Below are positions 42,268 to 52,363 of a stretch of 64,000 nt of DNA, in pieces. The position numbers were made by a program, and so were the translations under genes. This DNA comes from Pseudogymnoascus destructans. Lineage: Eukaryota; Ascomycota; Leotiomycetes; Thelebolales; Thelebolaceae. The first letter of the stretch is position 1. Every line of letters begins with the position of its first letter. Location: positions 1,674,001-1,738,000 of the forward strand of contig NW_020167520.1 of the NCBI RefSeq assembly GCF_001641265.1, given 5' to 3'. Below the pieces are notes generated by a model, which saw only the letters and a list, made by a program, of their open reading frames with translations, had not been told where the DNA came from and did no database searches.

Positions 42268-43000
42268 TCTAACATGATCTTATAGACGGCGAACCCCCGA
42301 AAGGTCTTGTCTACAAAACCAAATCCTCTCCTCTCCTCCTTACGCCTTAATGGTAGTAGCAAACCCCTTAAGCTGACTATAAGTTAGTAAGTGGTGCTAT
42401 GTAAGGCGATCCTTAAATTGACAGTATAAGAAGAGTACCGTGTCATTAAAGAGGGTAAAAAGCTTAACACAAACTGTCTACCGTCTAGGATATACAAGCC
42501 TTATATAGATTCCTTGATAAGGAAGGGTGGTGAGGGTAAGGAGGCTAGGTAGTATTTGTAGTTGTGGTGATAATACTGAAATTATCACTTTTACCAATTG
42601 CTAGACTGGATTGCGTGACAGTCACCTGGTTCTAGGAAATTGCGCAGTGCTAGTCTACGTTAGGCTTATGGGATTACGCCAGACTAGCTCTAAGCTAGCG
42701 CCAGACTAGTTGTACGCTATTACCAATCCTACTGTATGCAATTATGATACGCAATTTGAGGTGAAACCGTCTAGTGTATGTAGTCTGAATGCGAGCACTG
42801 TAGTTGTCTCTGATGGTGCTCGGTCGGCAGTTTGGCAGTGCGGACTGAGTGACGGCCCAAGGGGCGCGGGGCGGCTGGGGGGAGGCACGGGCGAGACTTC
42901 TGGGGCGGGGGAGGCGTTGAGCGGGGTGCGCCGATCTATGGTGTGGGGTGGTGTGGCGTGGTGGGTTGAATCTGTGGGCGTGGTGGCTTCGGGGGTGGAG
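42268..43000. other. Non-coding, AT-rich then GC-rich
   Basis: No gene was found. It includes a repeated GCCAGACTAG/CTAGCGCCAGAC word near 42670-42710, and a transition at about 42800 to strongly G-rich plus-strand sequence. Confidence 0.35.
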
Positions 43001-43084
43001 GTGGGATGGTGGGAGGTGGGATGGTGGGAGGTGGGATGGTGGGAGGTGGGATGGTGGGAGGTGGGATGGTGGGAGGTGGGATGG
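43001..43084 (+). repeat. 15-bp minisatellite (GTGGGATGGTGGGAG)
   Basis: About five and a half head-to-tail copies. The 15-bp unit keeps reading frames open on both strands, which explains long Trp/Gly-rich frames here that are not genes. It is followed to 43205 by GGTTGGTCGGTTGGTCTGTT-like repeats. Confidence 0.9.
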
Positions 43085-43420
43085 TCGGTTGGTCTGTTGG
43101 TGGGCTGGTGGGTTGGTCGGTTGGTCTGTTGGTGGGTTGGTCGGTTGGTCTGTTGGCGGGTTGGTCGGTTGGTCGGTTGGTCGGCCTTTGTCGGTTGGTC
43201 GGGTTTGTTGGTGGTGCGGCGGGCTGATGATATTAGCAGGACTGGTCTGATATAGGATTGTATTGCGGTGTCTGTCTGCAAGGAATGGATAGATAGGTTA
43301 GACAGAGTGACGGAAGCAGTGGGTGGGGTGCGGTGGGGCTATGGGATGGGGATGGGGATGCATAGGAAGCTGAGAACGCTGCCAAGCCGTTGAATTTGGC
43401 ATGATTGGGTCCGTTGGTGG

Positions 43421-43624
43421 AGTCGGTAGGACTCGGTAGGAGGTAGGACCGAGTAGGACTCACTAGGACTGTAGGACTCACTAGGACTCACTAGGACTGT
43501 AGGACTCGGTAGGAGGTAGGACCGAGTAGGACTCACTAGGATCACTAGGACTCACTAGGACTCACTAGGATCACTAGGATCACTAGGATCACTAGGACTC
43601 ACTAGGACTCACTAGGACTCACTA
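43421..43624 (+). repeat. AGGACTCACT minisatellite
   Basis: Irregular tandem array of AGGACTCACT and relatives (AGGATCACT, AGGACTCGGT). Confidence 0.85.
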
Positions 43625-43668
43625 ACCTTGAGCAGCTTCGGCTTCTGTTCCTGAGCTAGACGGCGCTA

Positions 43669-43852
43669 CTGGTGGTAGGGGAAGGGGAGGTGGGTGGTAG
43701 GGGAAGGGGACGTAGGTGGTAGGGGACGTAGGTGGTAGGGGACGTAGGTGGTAGGGGACGTAGGTGGTAGGGTAGGTAGGTGGTAGGGTAGGTAGGTGGT
43801 AGGGGACGTAGGGTAGCTAGGGGACGTAGGTGGTAGGGGACGTAGGAGGGCA
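43669..43852 (+). repeat. GTAGGTGGTAGGGGAC minisatellite
   Basis: About eleven irregular copies of a 10-16 bp unit. Confidence 0.85.
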
Positions 43853-44407
43853 GCCAGCACAGCCAGAAGAAAAGCTGCTGCAAAGATGCCCCGCTCCAGA
43901 CAAACAACAGACAGCTGTGGGACCTGACGGGAAAGCGAGCTATACCCAAGGCAAATTAGAGCTACAGTATGGCGGCATAAGTATTCCCAGATACAGCGGC
44001 CACGACGAGAAAGGGTGGAGAAGGCGTTGTGGTCGGATTTGTGATGAAGACTGTAACTTAGTCCGCACCGAGCCGTACCTTGCAGCGCTGGGCTGTGGGA
44101 CCTGACCCGCCCGCCCGCAGCCACGTTCGCAGATCTGCCTCGGGCGGTGGCTGCGACACCAGACGGGACAAGTTCCTGTATCCGCTGATGTTTTTGGCCT
44201 TTTCCGACTTTTCGACCGTTGGTAGTTACTATATCCATGTACCTTACCATACAATCTTATCCAAACATCTACTTCCCCTTTCCCCTGATTACTATGTACA
44301 CCCTCCCCCTCCCCCCCCCCCGCTCCCCCTCCCCCTCCGTTTGCTCGCCGTGCCCCCGCTAAACAGACACCGATCCACAACCACTCTTTCCCCCCTTCAC
44401 CCTTCTC

Positions 44408-44408
<1 letters not shown>

Positions 44409-44443
<35 letters not shown>
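44409..44443 (+). repeat. 35-base C homopolymer
   Basis: An uninterrupted run of C about 95 bp before the start codon of the next gene, in a CT-rich leader. Its exact length is likely uncertain in the assembly. Confidence 0.85.
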
Positions 44444-44446
<3 letters not shown>

Positions 44447-44538
44447 CAACTCGCCTTCCCCTTCAGACTTCTTTATCTTCGCTGTATCCGCCTCCCCCCT
44501 GGCCTCACTGTCCGACCCAGCCAACCCGCCGCGCAATC

Positions 44539-46607
44539 ATGGAAGGCTATCTTCTCGTGCCTCCCGAACGGTCTGCCATAATAGGCCGCGCTGTGTGGAA
44601 GGTAGGCTTCTACCTACCCTACCCATCACCTTACTTAACATCAATGCTAATCTTTGGTCGCCCAGCCTCGCTACGTCGTCCTTGGAACCAATGGGCCGCG
44701 GCATCCCACGGCCCCGAAACCCTCCCTCCCGCGCTCGATCTCAGCAAGAAAACTCCATGCCGCGCGCCAGGGCCTCAAGACCTCCTCCGTTTTCCAGAGT
44801 TCCGACGATCTCACGCGCGTCGACCAGGACCAGCTCTGGCTCACTGTGACCAAACAGAAGGTACGTCAGACACTATGACCCGAGCCCGCTCGTCCGTGCT
44901 GGGCATGCCGCTAACTCGGACATACAGGGCGACTCGGAGATCATATCGCACAACCTTCTCTCATCGATACGCAGCTGCGAGATCCAGAGCATCCAGTTCC
45001 GCAAGCCAGGCCCGGCCGTCCCGACGCTTATCCTAACCTTCGAGCTCGACGCGGCATCAGAGCGCCTGCGCAAGCGCCGCTCGAGTCGCTCCGGACAACT
45101 GACCTCGCCATCGAGCACTTTTCCCAACTCACTTCTCTTCCGCCCAATGCCCGATGACCGCTTTGATATCTACGATTGGCAGGTGACGATCGCGCCGCGA
45201 ATCCGCCCGGCTACAGCAGAACGCGGCGATGCGTCGTCGAACGACTCGGCGTCCCTCTTCGCCTTCGTCAACCCCTTTGGCAATTCACAGAAGCAATCCG
45301 AGCGCCCTACAATCTCTAACCCCATTCCACAACCAGAGCCATTCCTCCACCATCGCACCTCGACCAAGGGCCACCGACCCCCCCCGAAACCCATTAGTCT
45401 GATCTCGCCCTCTCCTTCCTTGCGCTCGCGACACAGCGACCTCTCCTCTCCAACCTCATCTTTCTCACCATCCGGGCCGCTGCCTATCCAGCACCCCCCT
45501 CTCCCCTCACCAGCCTCGACGCTCAACCACGACGGCGACCTAATTTCCAGCTGGACCTCCGCCCAAGGCCGCTCCTCGGCCCTCTCACACTACACGCACG
45601 CTTCGACCCCTCCCACGGGCCCTCGCGAAACAATCCTCGACCGCGCTTTCTCCATGCGCTACATCCCCGGCGCCGCCGATGCGCCACCACCCTCCGAAGA
45701 GGGCAAGCTGAGCAGCATCGCGCGCTTCGAGGCCCTAATGCGCGACCACGAAGCGCGCAAGAACCGCCCCGCCACACCCACACACAACCGCAACGAAAGC
45801 GTAGCAGACTGGGACATCGACGAAGCCCCCGAGTCAGATGATTCCGACATCGACCGCGTCGCCCCTAATCCTCGCACGCAGAATGCGCGCCGCGTCGATA
45901 CCCCCTCTGACGACCCTCTGACGTGGAGCATGCATACCATCTCCGCACCGACGCAGCGCGCGCTCGGCTATATCTCGGGTCGCACCACACCGGCTACGGG
46001 GCGCCCAGGGAGCGCGCGGAGTGAGGACCACCCGCCTATGCCGACTATGAGGGCGCGTCCAGGGGAAGGCGGACGCGCGATACCGGCAAGTCTGAGTTTG
46101 GCAGGGATGGGAACGAGGGTTATTCCCCCTGCACCGAGGACTGTTGATACTGCCGAAGAAGAAGAGGAGGACGAGGACGAGGAAGATGATGAAGAAGAAT
46201 CAGACGAAGAGGATGAGGAAGAGGACGACAGGGAAGTTGACCTCTACTCCGCCGCCTTCCCACAACCTCCCAGCAACCCTCTGCCACGCTCCCGTACCGC
46301 CCCGCCCACGCGACCCCCACTATACCAGCGCCATAGCAGCGCGAGCTCCTGCCTGCCTGTGCAGACGAACGTCTCCAGCGCAGCGGCCAGCTCGCGCAAT
46401 AGCCGCAACAGCGACGCCAGCTCAGGCTTCGGACTTCCCGAGGCTGAAACGGTGCTGGTGCGCGGCTTGAGCCAGGCGAGGCTGAGTAGGCTGGTTAGAG
46501 GGACGCAGCCGGGAGTGCTGCAGAGGGGAATGAGTGAGGAGTCGAGGTGTGGTGGTGGATGGAGGGGGGGTGGGATGTTAGGGGGCGTGGAGGGGGGGTT
46601 CATGTGA
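44539..46607 (+). CDS. Fungal protein with a PH-like N-terminus and long disordered region
   Basis: Three exons (44539-44601, 44666-44860, 44928-46607; both introns phase 0, GT-AG) encode 645 residues. The first 120 residues (MEGYLLVPPERSAIIGRAVW, PRYVVLGTNGP, LWLTVTKQK, EIQSIQFRKPG, PTLILTFELD) have the strand pattern and wording of a pleckstrin-homology-like fold, a possible lipid or protein binding module; this is inference. The rest is Ser/Pro-rich and disordered, with a DWDIDEAPESDDSDID segment, and a strong acidic run (about residues 490-520, EEEEEDEDEEDDEEESDEED). No catalytic motif. The short C-terminal Gly/Trp-rich tail (CGGGWRGGGM) is unusual. The role is unknown. Confidence 0.8.
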
Positions 46608-47784
46608 TTCCCTCTCTGACAATCCCAACATCGCCACCAGCACGCTTGTGATTGGCGGTTGAGATTATGGGTGGTTTTTTTTTTTTTTTGCTTGAGCCTT
46701 TTTTTGCTTCCTTTCTTGCATTGCCAGGTTTGATGATGTGATGATGATTCGATTTGATTGATACCGGCGGCAGCTGGTTAGGGAGGTTTACTGATTCTGA
46801 TGATGGGTGGATGGGCGTCTAGGATATACCACCGCCTCCTTGCCTTCTAGGGTGGGGGGTTGGACCGCAACTTGTGCATTTTTTTTGGTATTTGGAGTTT
46901 CAGGGATATGGGGGAAGGAGATGGCAGCATATATGTGGAGGAGGAGTGTAATGTGTTTTTGATTTACTGGCATAGTATGAGATGTCGGCGGCGTGATGCG
47001 GGCGCATGATGTATGTAGACGATTTAGGGGCTGAGATGGCCTGCCTCCACGAGGGTAGCCTGGAGCGAATTATGATGAGATGAGATACCAGAAATCATTA
47101 TTGCTTTATCCATGTTGATGTTCTCACCTCCGTGCCAGAGTTACTGAGAGATCACACATATGGGCTTTTAGATCATAATTGGTTGGTTCGCGGTAAGTTC
47201 CTATGAAGCCCCTATACCACTAATACATCCTATGACACAACTGCATCATTTGGGAATGTTCCATTCCCAACCAAGACGACAACCACCTCGCGGAGCCATG
47301 TCTAACAGTTCTTTAATTCAACTCTTGACCTAACGCCCTAAAAACAGAAGGAGAATGAGTTAGTTTACCAAGGCTTTTATCGATACAGCCTCGACAAACT
47401 TACCGATGCGTCTGATGAACCGAGACTTGGTTCTGGTGGCTGAACGCTCGAAGCCACTCGCACAATTGCGTCGACAGGGTTAGAAATTGGCGACCAGGGA
47501 TCGGCCGTCTGCAGATCTGGCCGCCAGTGCGGCGGCAGAATAGACTACGCAGTGGATAGGTACCGCCGTCGCGAGGGTAGGGGAGGATAAAGGTTAACTG
47601 GCTATGTAAGCAGGCATCCCGTAGTCGCGATGTGGTAGCGCACACTGTATTGCGAAGTAATCCCATTATCACGGTGGTAGGTGGTAGATGTAGGCGATGT
47701 GATATGAGCGAGTAGTGTGTTGGATGGGCGCCCATGTCGGTGCATCGCCACGGCCGTGAGAATAGTGGGGGTAAAAACAAAGAC
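46608..47784. other. 3' flank and spacer, no gene
   Basis: An 11- to 12-T run near 46677-46688 and short frames only. A minus-strand open frame at 47400-47780 has no recognisable domain. Confidence 0.35.
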
Positions 47785-48095
47785 TCAAATGTACTTCCTA
47801 GATATATCCCACGTCAGCCTTGGTGGACTGCGGCGTCAAGAAGTCATGTGGCTGGAAGGAGACTTGATCCTTGATCCTGGCGGGATGGGCTGCCTGGAAG
47901 GCGGGCTCCAGCGCGGCGAAGTCCTGAACAAGAAACTTCGGGAGGGGGATTTTTTGGCGATGGCGATGGAGCAGTGGCCTACGGAGCCGCCAACCCCTCA
48001 TCTACCAACGTGGAGGGGGCAAGGTGGAGATTAGCAACTGTCGTGCTCATTGCCCCGGCTAGACGCCCTCCACGCTCGCCTTGGTTAACGCTTGC
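47785..48095 (-). pseudogene. O-methyltransferase (COMT-like) relic
   Basis: On the minus strand AGAMSTTVANLHLAPSTLVD is followed after an internal deletion by VGGSVGHCSIAIAKK, the SAM-binding glycine motif of plant- and fungal-type O-methyltransferases, then, after a frameshift near 47950, KFLVQDFAALEPAFQAAHPA and VSFQPHDFLTPQSTKADV, which are the typical next segments. It ends before the catalytic His region (usually HDW). Such enzymes often belong to secondary metabolism. Clearly non-functional. Confidence 0.75.
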
Positions 48096-48650
48096 TCTTA
48101 TCACTAGACTGTAAAATAGTAAAGTCTACGATCCCTCGTATTCTATGAATATTTCACGTTTTCGGAACAGAGTCGTTGTGTTTGATATAGATTCGGACCT
48201 CCTATAACCCAACCCCGCTTCTCCATGACCGAAGTTGACGGACAGGTCAGAGCTAGCAGGTCAGGATATCTAGAATTGGAAACTTAATTGGTAATCGTGA
48301 CAAAGAATCTTGGAACTTAACATGCTCAATAAGGGGAATTCCTCAATAAGGAGCCGAGATTAGCGCCTACGTACGTACATTTTTTGGTAAGTTATGATGT
48401 TCGATTGGTGAGTTTACGTACTTGTATCATCCTGGTAACCTTGCGTAAGCCGATTGAGCCACACTTCAAAACCATAATTTGATAACGACGACAGTCACTC
48501 TCCATAGCATTGAGCTTCATAGAGCCGGTGAGAGGCGATAGGTTTACAGGCTCTGTAAGTGGGATAAAGGGTAGTATTCCGAGTTTCCAAGCGTGTTTCC
48601 AACCCTATCCAATTTTCATTATACAAAACTCAGCAATCCAACACAACACC
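48096..48650. other. Spacer, no gene seen
   Basis: Non-coding between the methyltransferase relic and the 3' end of the following minus-strand gene. Confidence 0.35.
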
Positions 48651-50489
48651 TCACCACATCCATTGGCTATCGTAAATGAACAACCCGCCGTGCCCACGTA
48701 GTGCATACCTAAGAGATGGGCTCCTCAGAGCATCTGCCGCATCTCCTGCACCACCCATAACGGTATCCAGCTCTTCATTGATTAGATCCGTCAGTTCTGT
48801 CTTCCAAGTGCTCTCCTTCTCTTCGTTTTCGCCCCCATCTTCGACGTTTTCATTCTCCTCCGATGACTCTGTTACCCTCGCAGCACTGGCCCTTGCACTT
48901 GCCGCCGCACTTGGACCGGCGCTTGCCTGCACTGCCCTTGGCACGTCTGGGCTCCTAGTCGTATCGGGGGTCTCACCTTCAAGCATTGACGCGGTCCTCA
49001 CATTATCCGGTGTCTCATCATCCACAAACGACGACGGGCTTCTCGACCTATTCCGTTCCTCCTCATCCACAGGTATCGGCAGCGCATGCGGATAGTCGGG
49101 ACTAGGCATGTCTTCATCAAGAGGGGGTCTGTCGTCCACAACCTCCACGCCGTCAACACCAAACCTCGCCATCCCCTCCTCCCCCCACTCCTCCCACGGC
49201 TGCCCAGCCCCAGGCCTTGCCCACCAGGCATCTCTCCTTGCCCAATCCAGCGGAACTCCCCTCGCCTCCCTGCGCTCAATAAACTGCGCCGGCACCGAAT
49301 CAATCGCAAACCAGACACCATCAACCGTCATCTCCGTCTCGATTCCCAGGATCTCCAAGCACGACAGCACAGAGAATAGGAGTACTCGCGGCTCCTCAAG
49401 TCCCAGCGCCGGCAGGTGCACCTCCTGCGCCTCGTTTAAGCCCGGCAGGGTAACCATCACTGGGATTATGCCGTACCTGAACGTCTCTGCCGCAATGTGC
49501 GCAATGTACACGTCTGCGCACTCCACTTGGTGGTGCATCTCGAAATCAAACATTGCAGCTCCTGGACGTCCCTGTCAACCCGGTCCGTCACTGGATAGCC
49601 TACCAGGGCCGGTCAACTCACCGTAATTGGAATACAGCGCGACCAGGCTCGTGGGCTGAACATTCATCGGGTCAAGCGCGCGCTCCAGATTCGCCCTATT
49701 GATGCGCCGCTCAAAGGGGGGCGGGAAGATGTTCTCCGCGCTAAAGCCGAGGACAGTGCTATCGCGTGTTCGTGAAGGGGGTAATGTCTCGTTGCCGTGC
49801 TGGTCGACAGCAGCCGAGTGTTGAACGCGGTAGAATCGCCTGGGGCGTGGTATCACGGTTGGGAGGGTGAGCGGGGCGAGTGGGTCGACGGGTTTAAAGG
49901 CCTCGATGAGAAGAGGTATATGCTGGATTTCAACAAACGGCTCGACGAAGATTGGGTCGAAGAAGTCTGGTAGAGGGGAACCAGCCTCGCCTGCCTGCGA
50001 CTGTGGGGGCACAGGGTCGAGGATCTCGCCCATTCTCTTCCCGTACATTGCGATCCACCCAGCCAGCGATCCTTCTGCCGGTCCCTGGAACGGAGCAATA
50101 TCAGGCCAAGGCTCCACGCCCTCCTCCTCCTCTTCCCACTCATATTGCAACGGCCCCAGCCTTTCCTCATCAGCAATCCGTCCATAATCCCACCGTGGAA
50201 TACTACCACTGACACGGAGCAAATCCCTCGGCTGTAGCGCAATCCCCTGCTGCGCGCGCAACTGGCCATACGCTCCTGGCGGGATCTCATTCGCCGGCGG
50301 GAACGGGAATGCGGAGGCCTGCTCGGGCCTCCTGAAGGTAGGGATGTCGGCTTGCCGTGACGCGCGGGGAGGGAGCGCCCAATCTTCCTCGTCTTCTTCT
50401 ATCCCGGGGAGAACTATTCTTGGGGGGCTGGGGAGGTCGCCACTGGGGAGCCTGAGCTGGACGAATTTTGAGGGTCGTGGTGCCGCCAT
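48651..50489 (-). CDS. Conserved-looking protein of unknown function
   Basis: Two exons on the minus strand (50489-49622, 49561-48651; 60-bp GT-AG intron, phase 1) join to 592 residues with a clean stop. The first exon starts MAAPRPSKFVQLRLP and is Pro/Glu-rich. Between about residue 190 and 400 the sequence looks folded (EIQHIPLLIEAFKPVDPL, PRPRRFYRVQHSAA, MFDFEMHHQVECADVYIAHI, FRYGIIPVMVTLPGL). The last 150 residues are Ser/Glu-rich and disordered (SSEENENVEDGGENEEKEST). No known domain was recognised. An opposite-strand frame across the second exon is a shadow. Confidence 0.7.
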
Positions 50490-52363
50490 TTGGTGTGTCT
50501 GGGCCCCTGTCGTCGGGCTGGAGATGGCATCGCGGGTTACGCGGCGGGGTCTGGATCATCTAGATTCCGTGGCGTGGGGGAGGGAGGCCTATTGGGAAGA
50601 CGCGAGGGAGGTGGTGACTGCCGGCTTTGTGAAGCTGGTGAGTCTGGCATGATGGGCAGGCGCGTCTAAGGCGTGAAAGGCAGGAATGCCCTGCTGGGTT
50701 CCATGCTGGTTCTGAGGAAGGCGTGAGGGTGGTGACTGCCACCTTTGTGAATCTGGCAAGTCTACTATAAACCCTTTTGAATACGGTGCGCCTAGCATGA
50801 AAGGCAGGCGCGTCCTGTCATGGAGGCAGCCGCATCCAAGACATAAAAGGCAAGAATATCCCATAAACCTCATACTATTTCTATAAAGAATGGAAGTGCA
50901 TCCCACAAACAAACCCAACGCACAAAAGGCAGGCGCGTCCAATACACCTAGATAGGCGGAAAGAACGTCCCGCCCCCCCTTTCACCTCGTGCCTTCCCAC
51001 CACAACCCCTCATAAAACGGCAAGAGCCTCCCTCCACCATAGCTCCTGCCTTCACACACACATTCACCCAACCACCCACCACCACTCCTCTCCTTCCACA
51101 CCCTCTCCCAGAAGGAGCCGCCAACAGCTACCAAAGAGCACAGCCACACCCACAAACACTGATACAGTCATCATCGCTCTTCAGAACCGAAGGAAGGGGC
51201 GCGCTTACAGCCGCTCATACATCCGCTCCCCGCCCCCGCTCCCGCTTCCGCTCTCGACATGCGGCGCCGCCGGTCTGGATCTGATGGTGAGATGTGGTAA
51301 GCGCTATTCTTATAAAGTATCGTCAGACCTTCACATGGAGTAAACATGGCACAGGAACGGGCAGGGACACAGCATATCACCATCACAGGTACAGACACAT
51401 GCACAATCACATGGACAAACACCCACAAAAGCAGAGAGTAAACACAGCAATCTTTCCATCTAGCCGTAGCATACAAAAACCCCCATCCCATCCCATCCAT
51501 CTATCCCCATTCCCCCACAGTAGACAAACAGCAGCAGCAAGGAGCACCAGTCAGTCAGTCCAGTCCTATGCACCCATCTGCTCAAACCACAATAAGCCAG
51601 TCCGGTCCAGTTCAGTGACCCAGACCCAGCTTACGACGTTCAAACCAGTGAAGCACAAAACCCAGCTGCTGCGTCCAGTGTATACATTTCATTATCCCCT
51701 CATCTTACCCCCCCGTCTGCCCCAAACTCGCATGTATCGCATCGCATTGCATAGCAAGCATCGCAGGCAGCACGCATCCACAAGATCCAAAGCCCCATTC
51801 ATACCACCCCCCCCCCGGGCCCCTTCCCCCCAATAACGTCCCATCCGATTCCATTAATCATCTCCCTCCCAAAAGAGTTATCAAAATAAAATAAAAACGC
51901 CCCCAGCAAAGTCCAAAAAAAAAGCAGTCGCCTAAAAGGCGTTTGTATCCCCCCCGCAGCCAAGAGGGGAAAAAATCACATAGAAACAACAAGCAGCGAG
52001 AAAAAAAAAGGGTTCAAACAAAAAAACCAACAAACACTCCCTATACCCCTCATTATCCCCCCATTGAACCCCCTAATAATGACCCCACACTGATTTTTTA
52101 TATGTCACCCTTCCCACCCTATTCCCCGCTTGAAACACAAATTATAATCACTCCCCAAAAGCCAAGCCATAGATATACCCCCCCCCCCCAAAACATCATG
52201 GGGACTCAAAAAGCAACAACGGCACCAGGAGAAAACCACAAAAACACAAATTTTGGGGCCAAAAAAAATAGACACAGCACCAGTACCCCCCACACCATCC
52301 CACCCCATTTTTAATGCCATTTTTGTCAACACTCATTCTTTGTGCAAAAAAAAGAAGCGGAAA
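50490..52363. other. Intergenic with imperfect repeats, then C-rich 3' region of the PUF gene
   Basis: 50600-50945 contains several diverged copies of a GAAAGGCAGGCGCGTCC-like unit spaced 60-100 bp. 50950-52330 is C-, A- and CA-rich with long runs (for example C at 52179-52188) and would include the PUF 3' untranslated region. No gene was recognised. Confidence 0.4.

Noticed and set aside
42710..43281. Long Trp/Gly-rich and Thr/His/Pro-rich open frames on both strands
   Set aside because: They are produced by 15-bp and similar minisatellites whose unit length keeps frames open. There is no start context or domain.
48676..49626. Plus-strand Ser-rich open frames over the unknown minus-strand gene
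   Set aside because: Antisense; the minus strand gives a spliced 592-residue frame with a proper intron.
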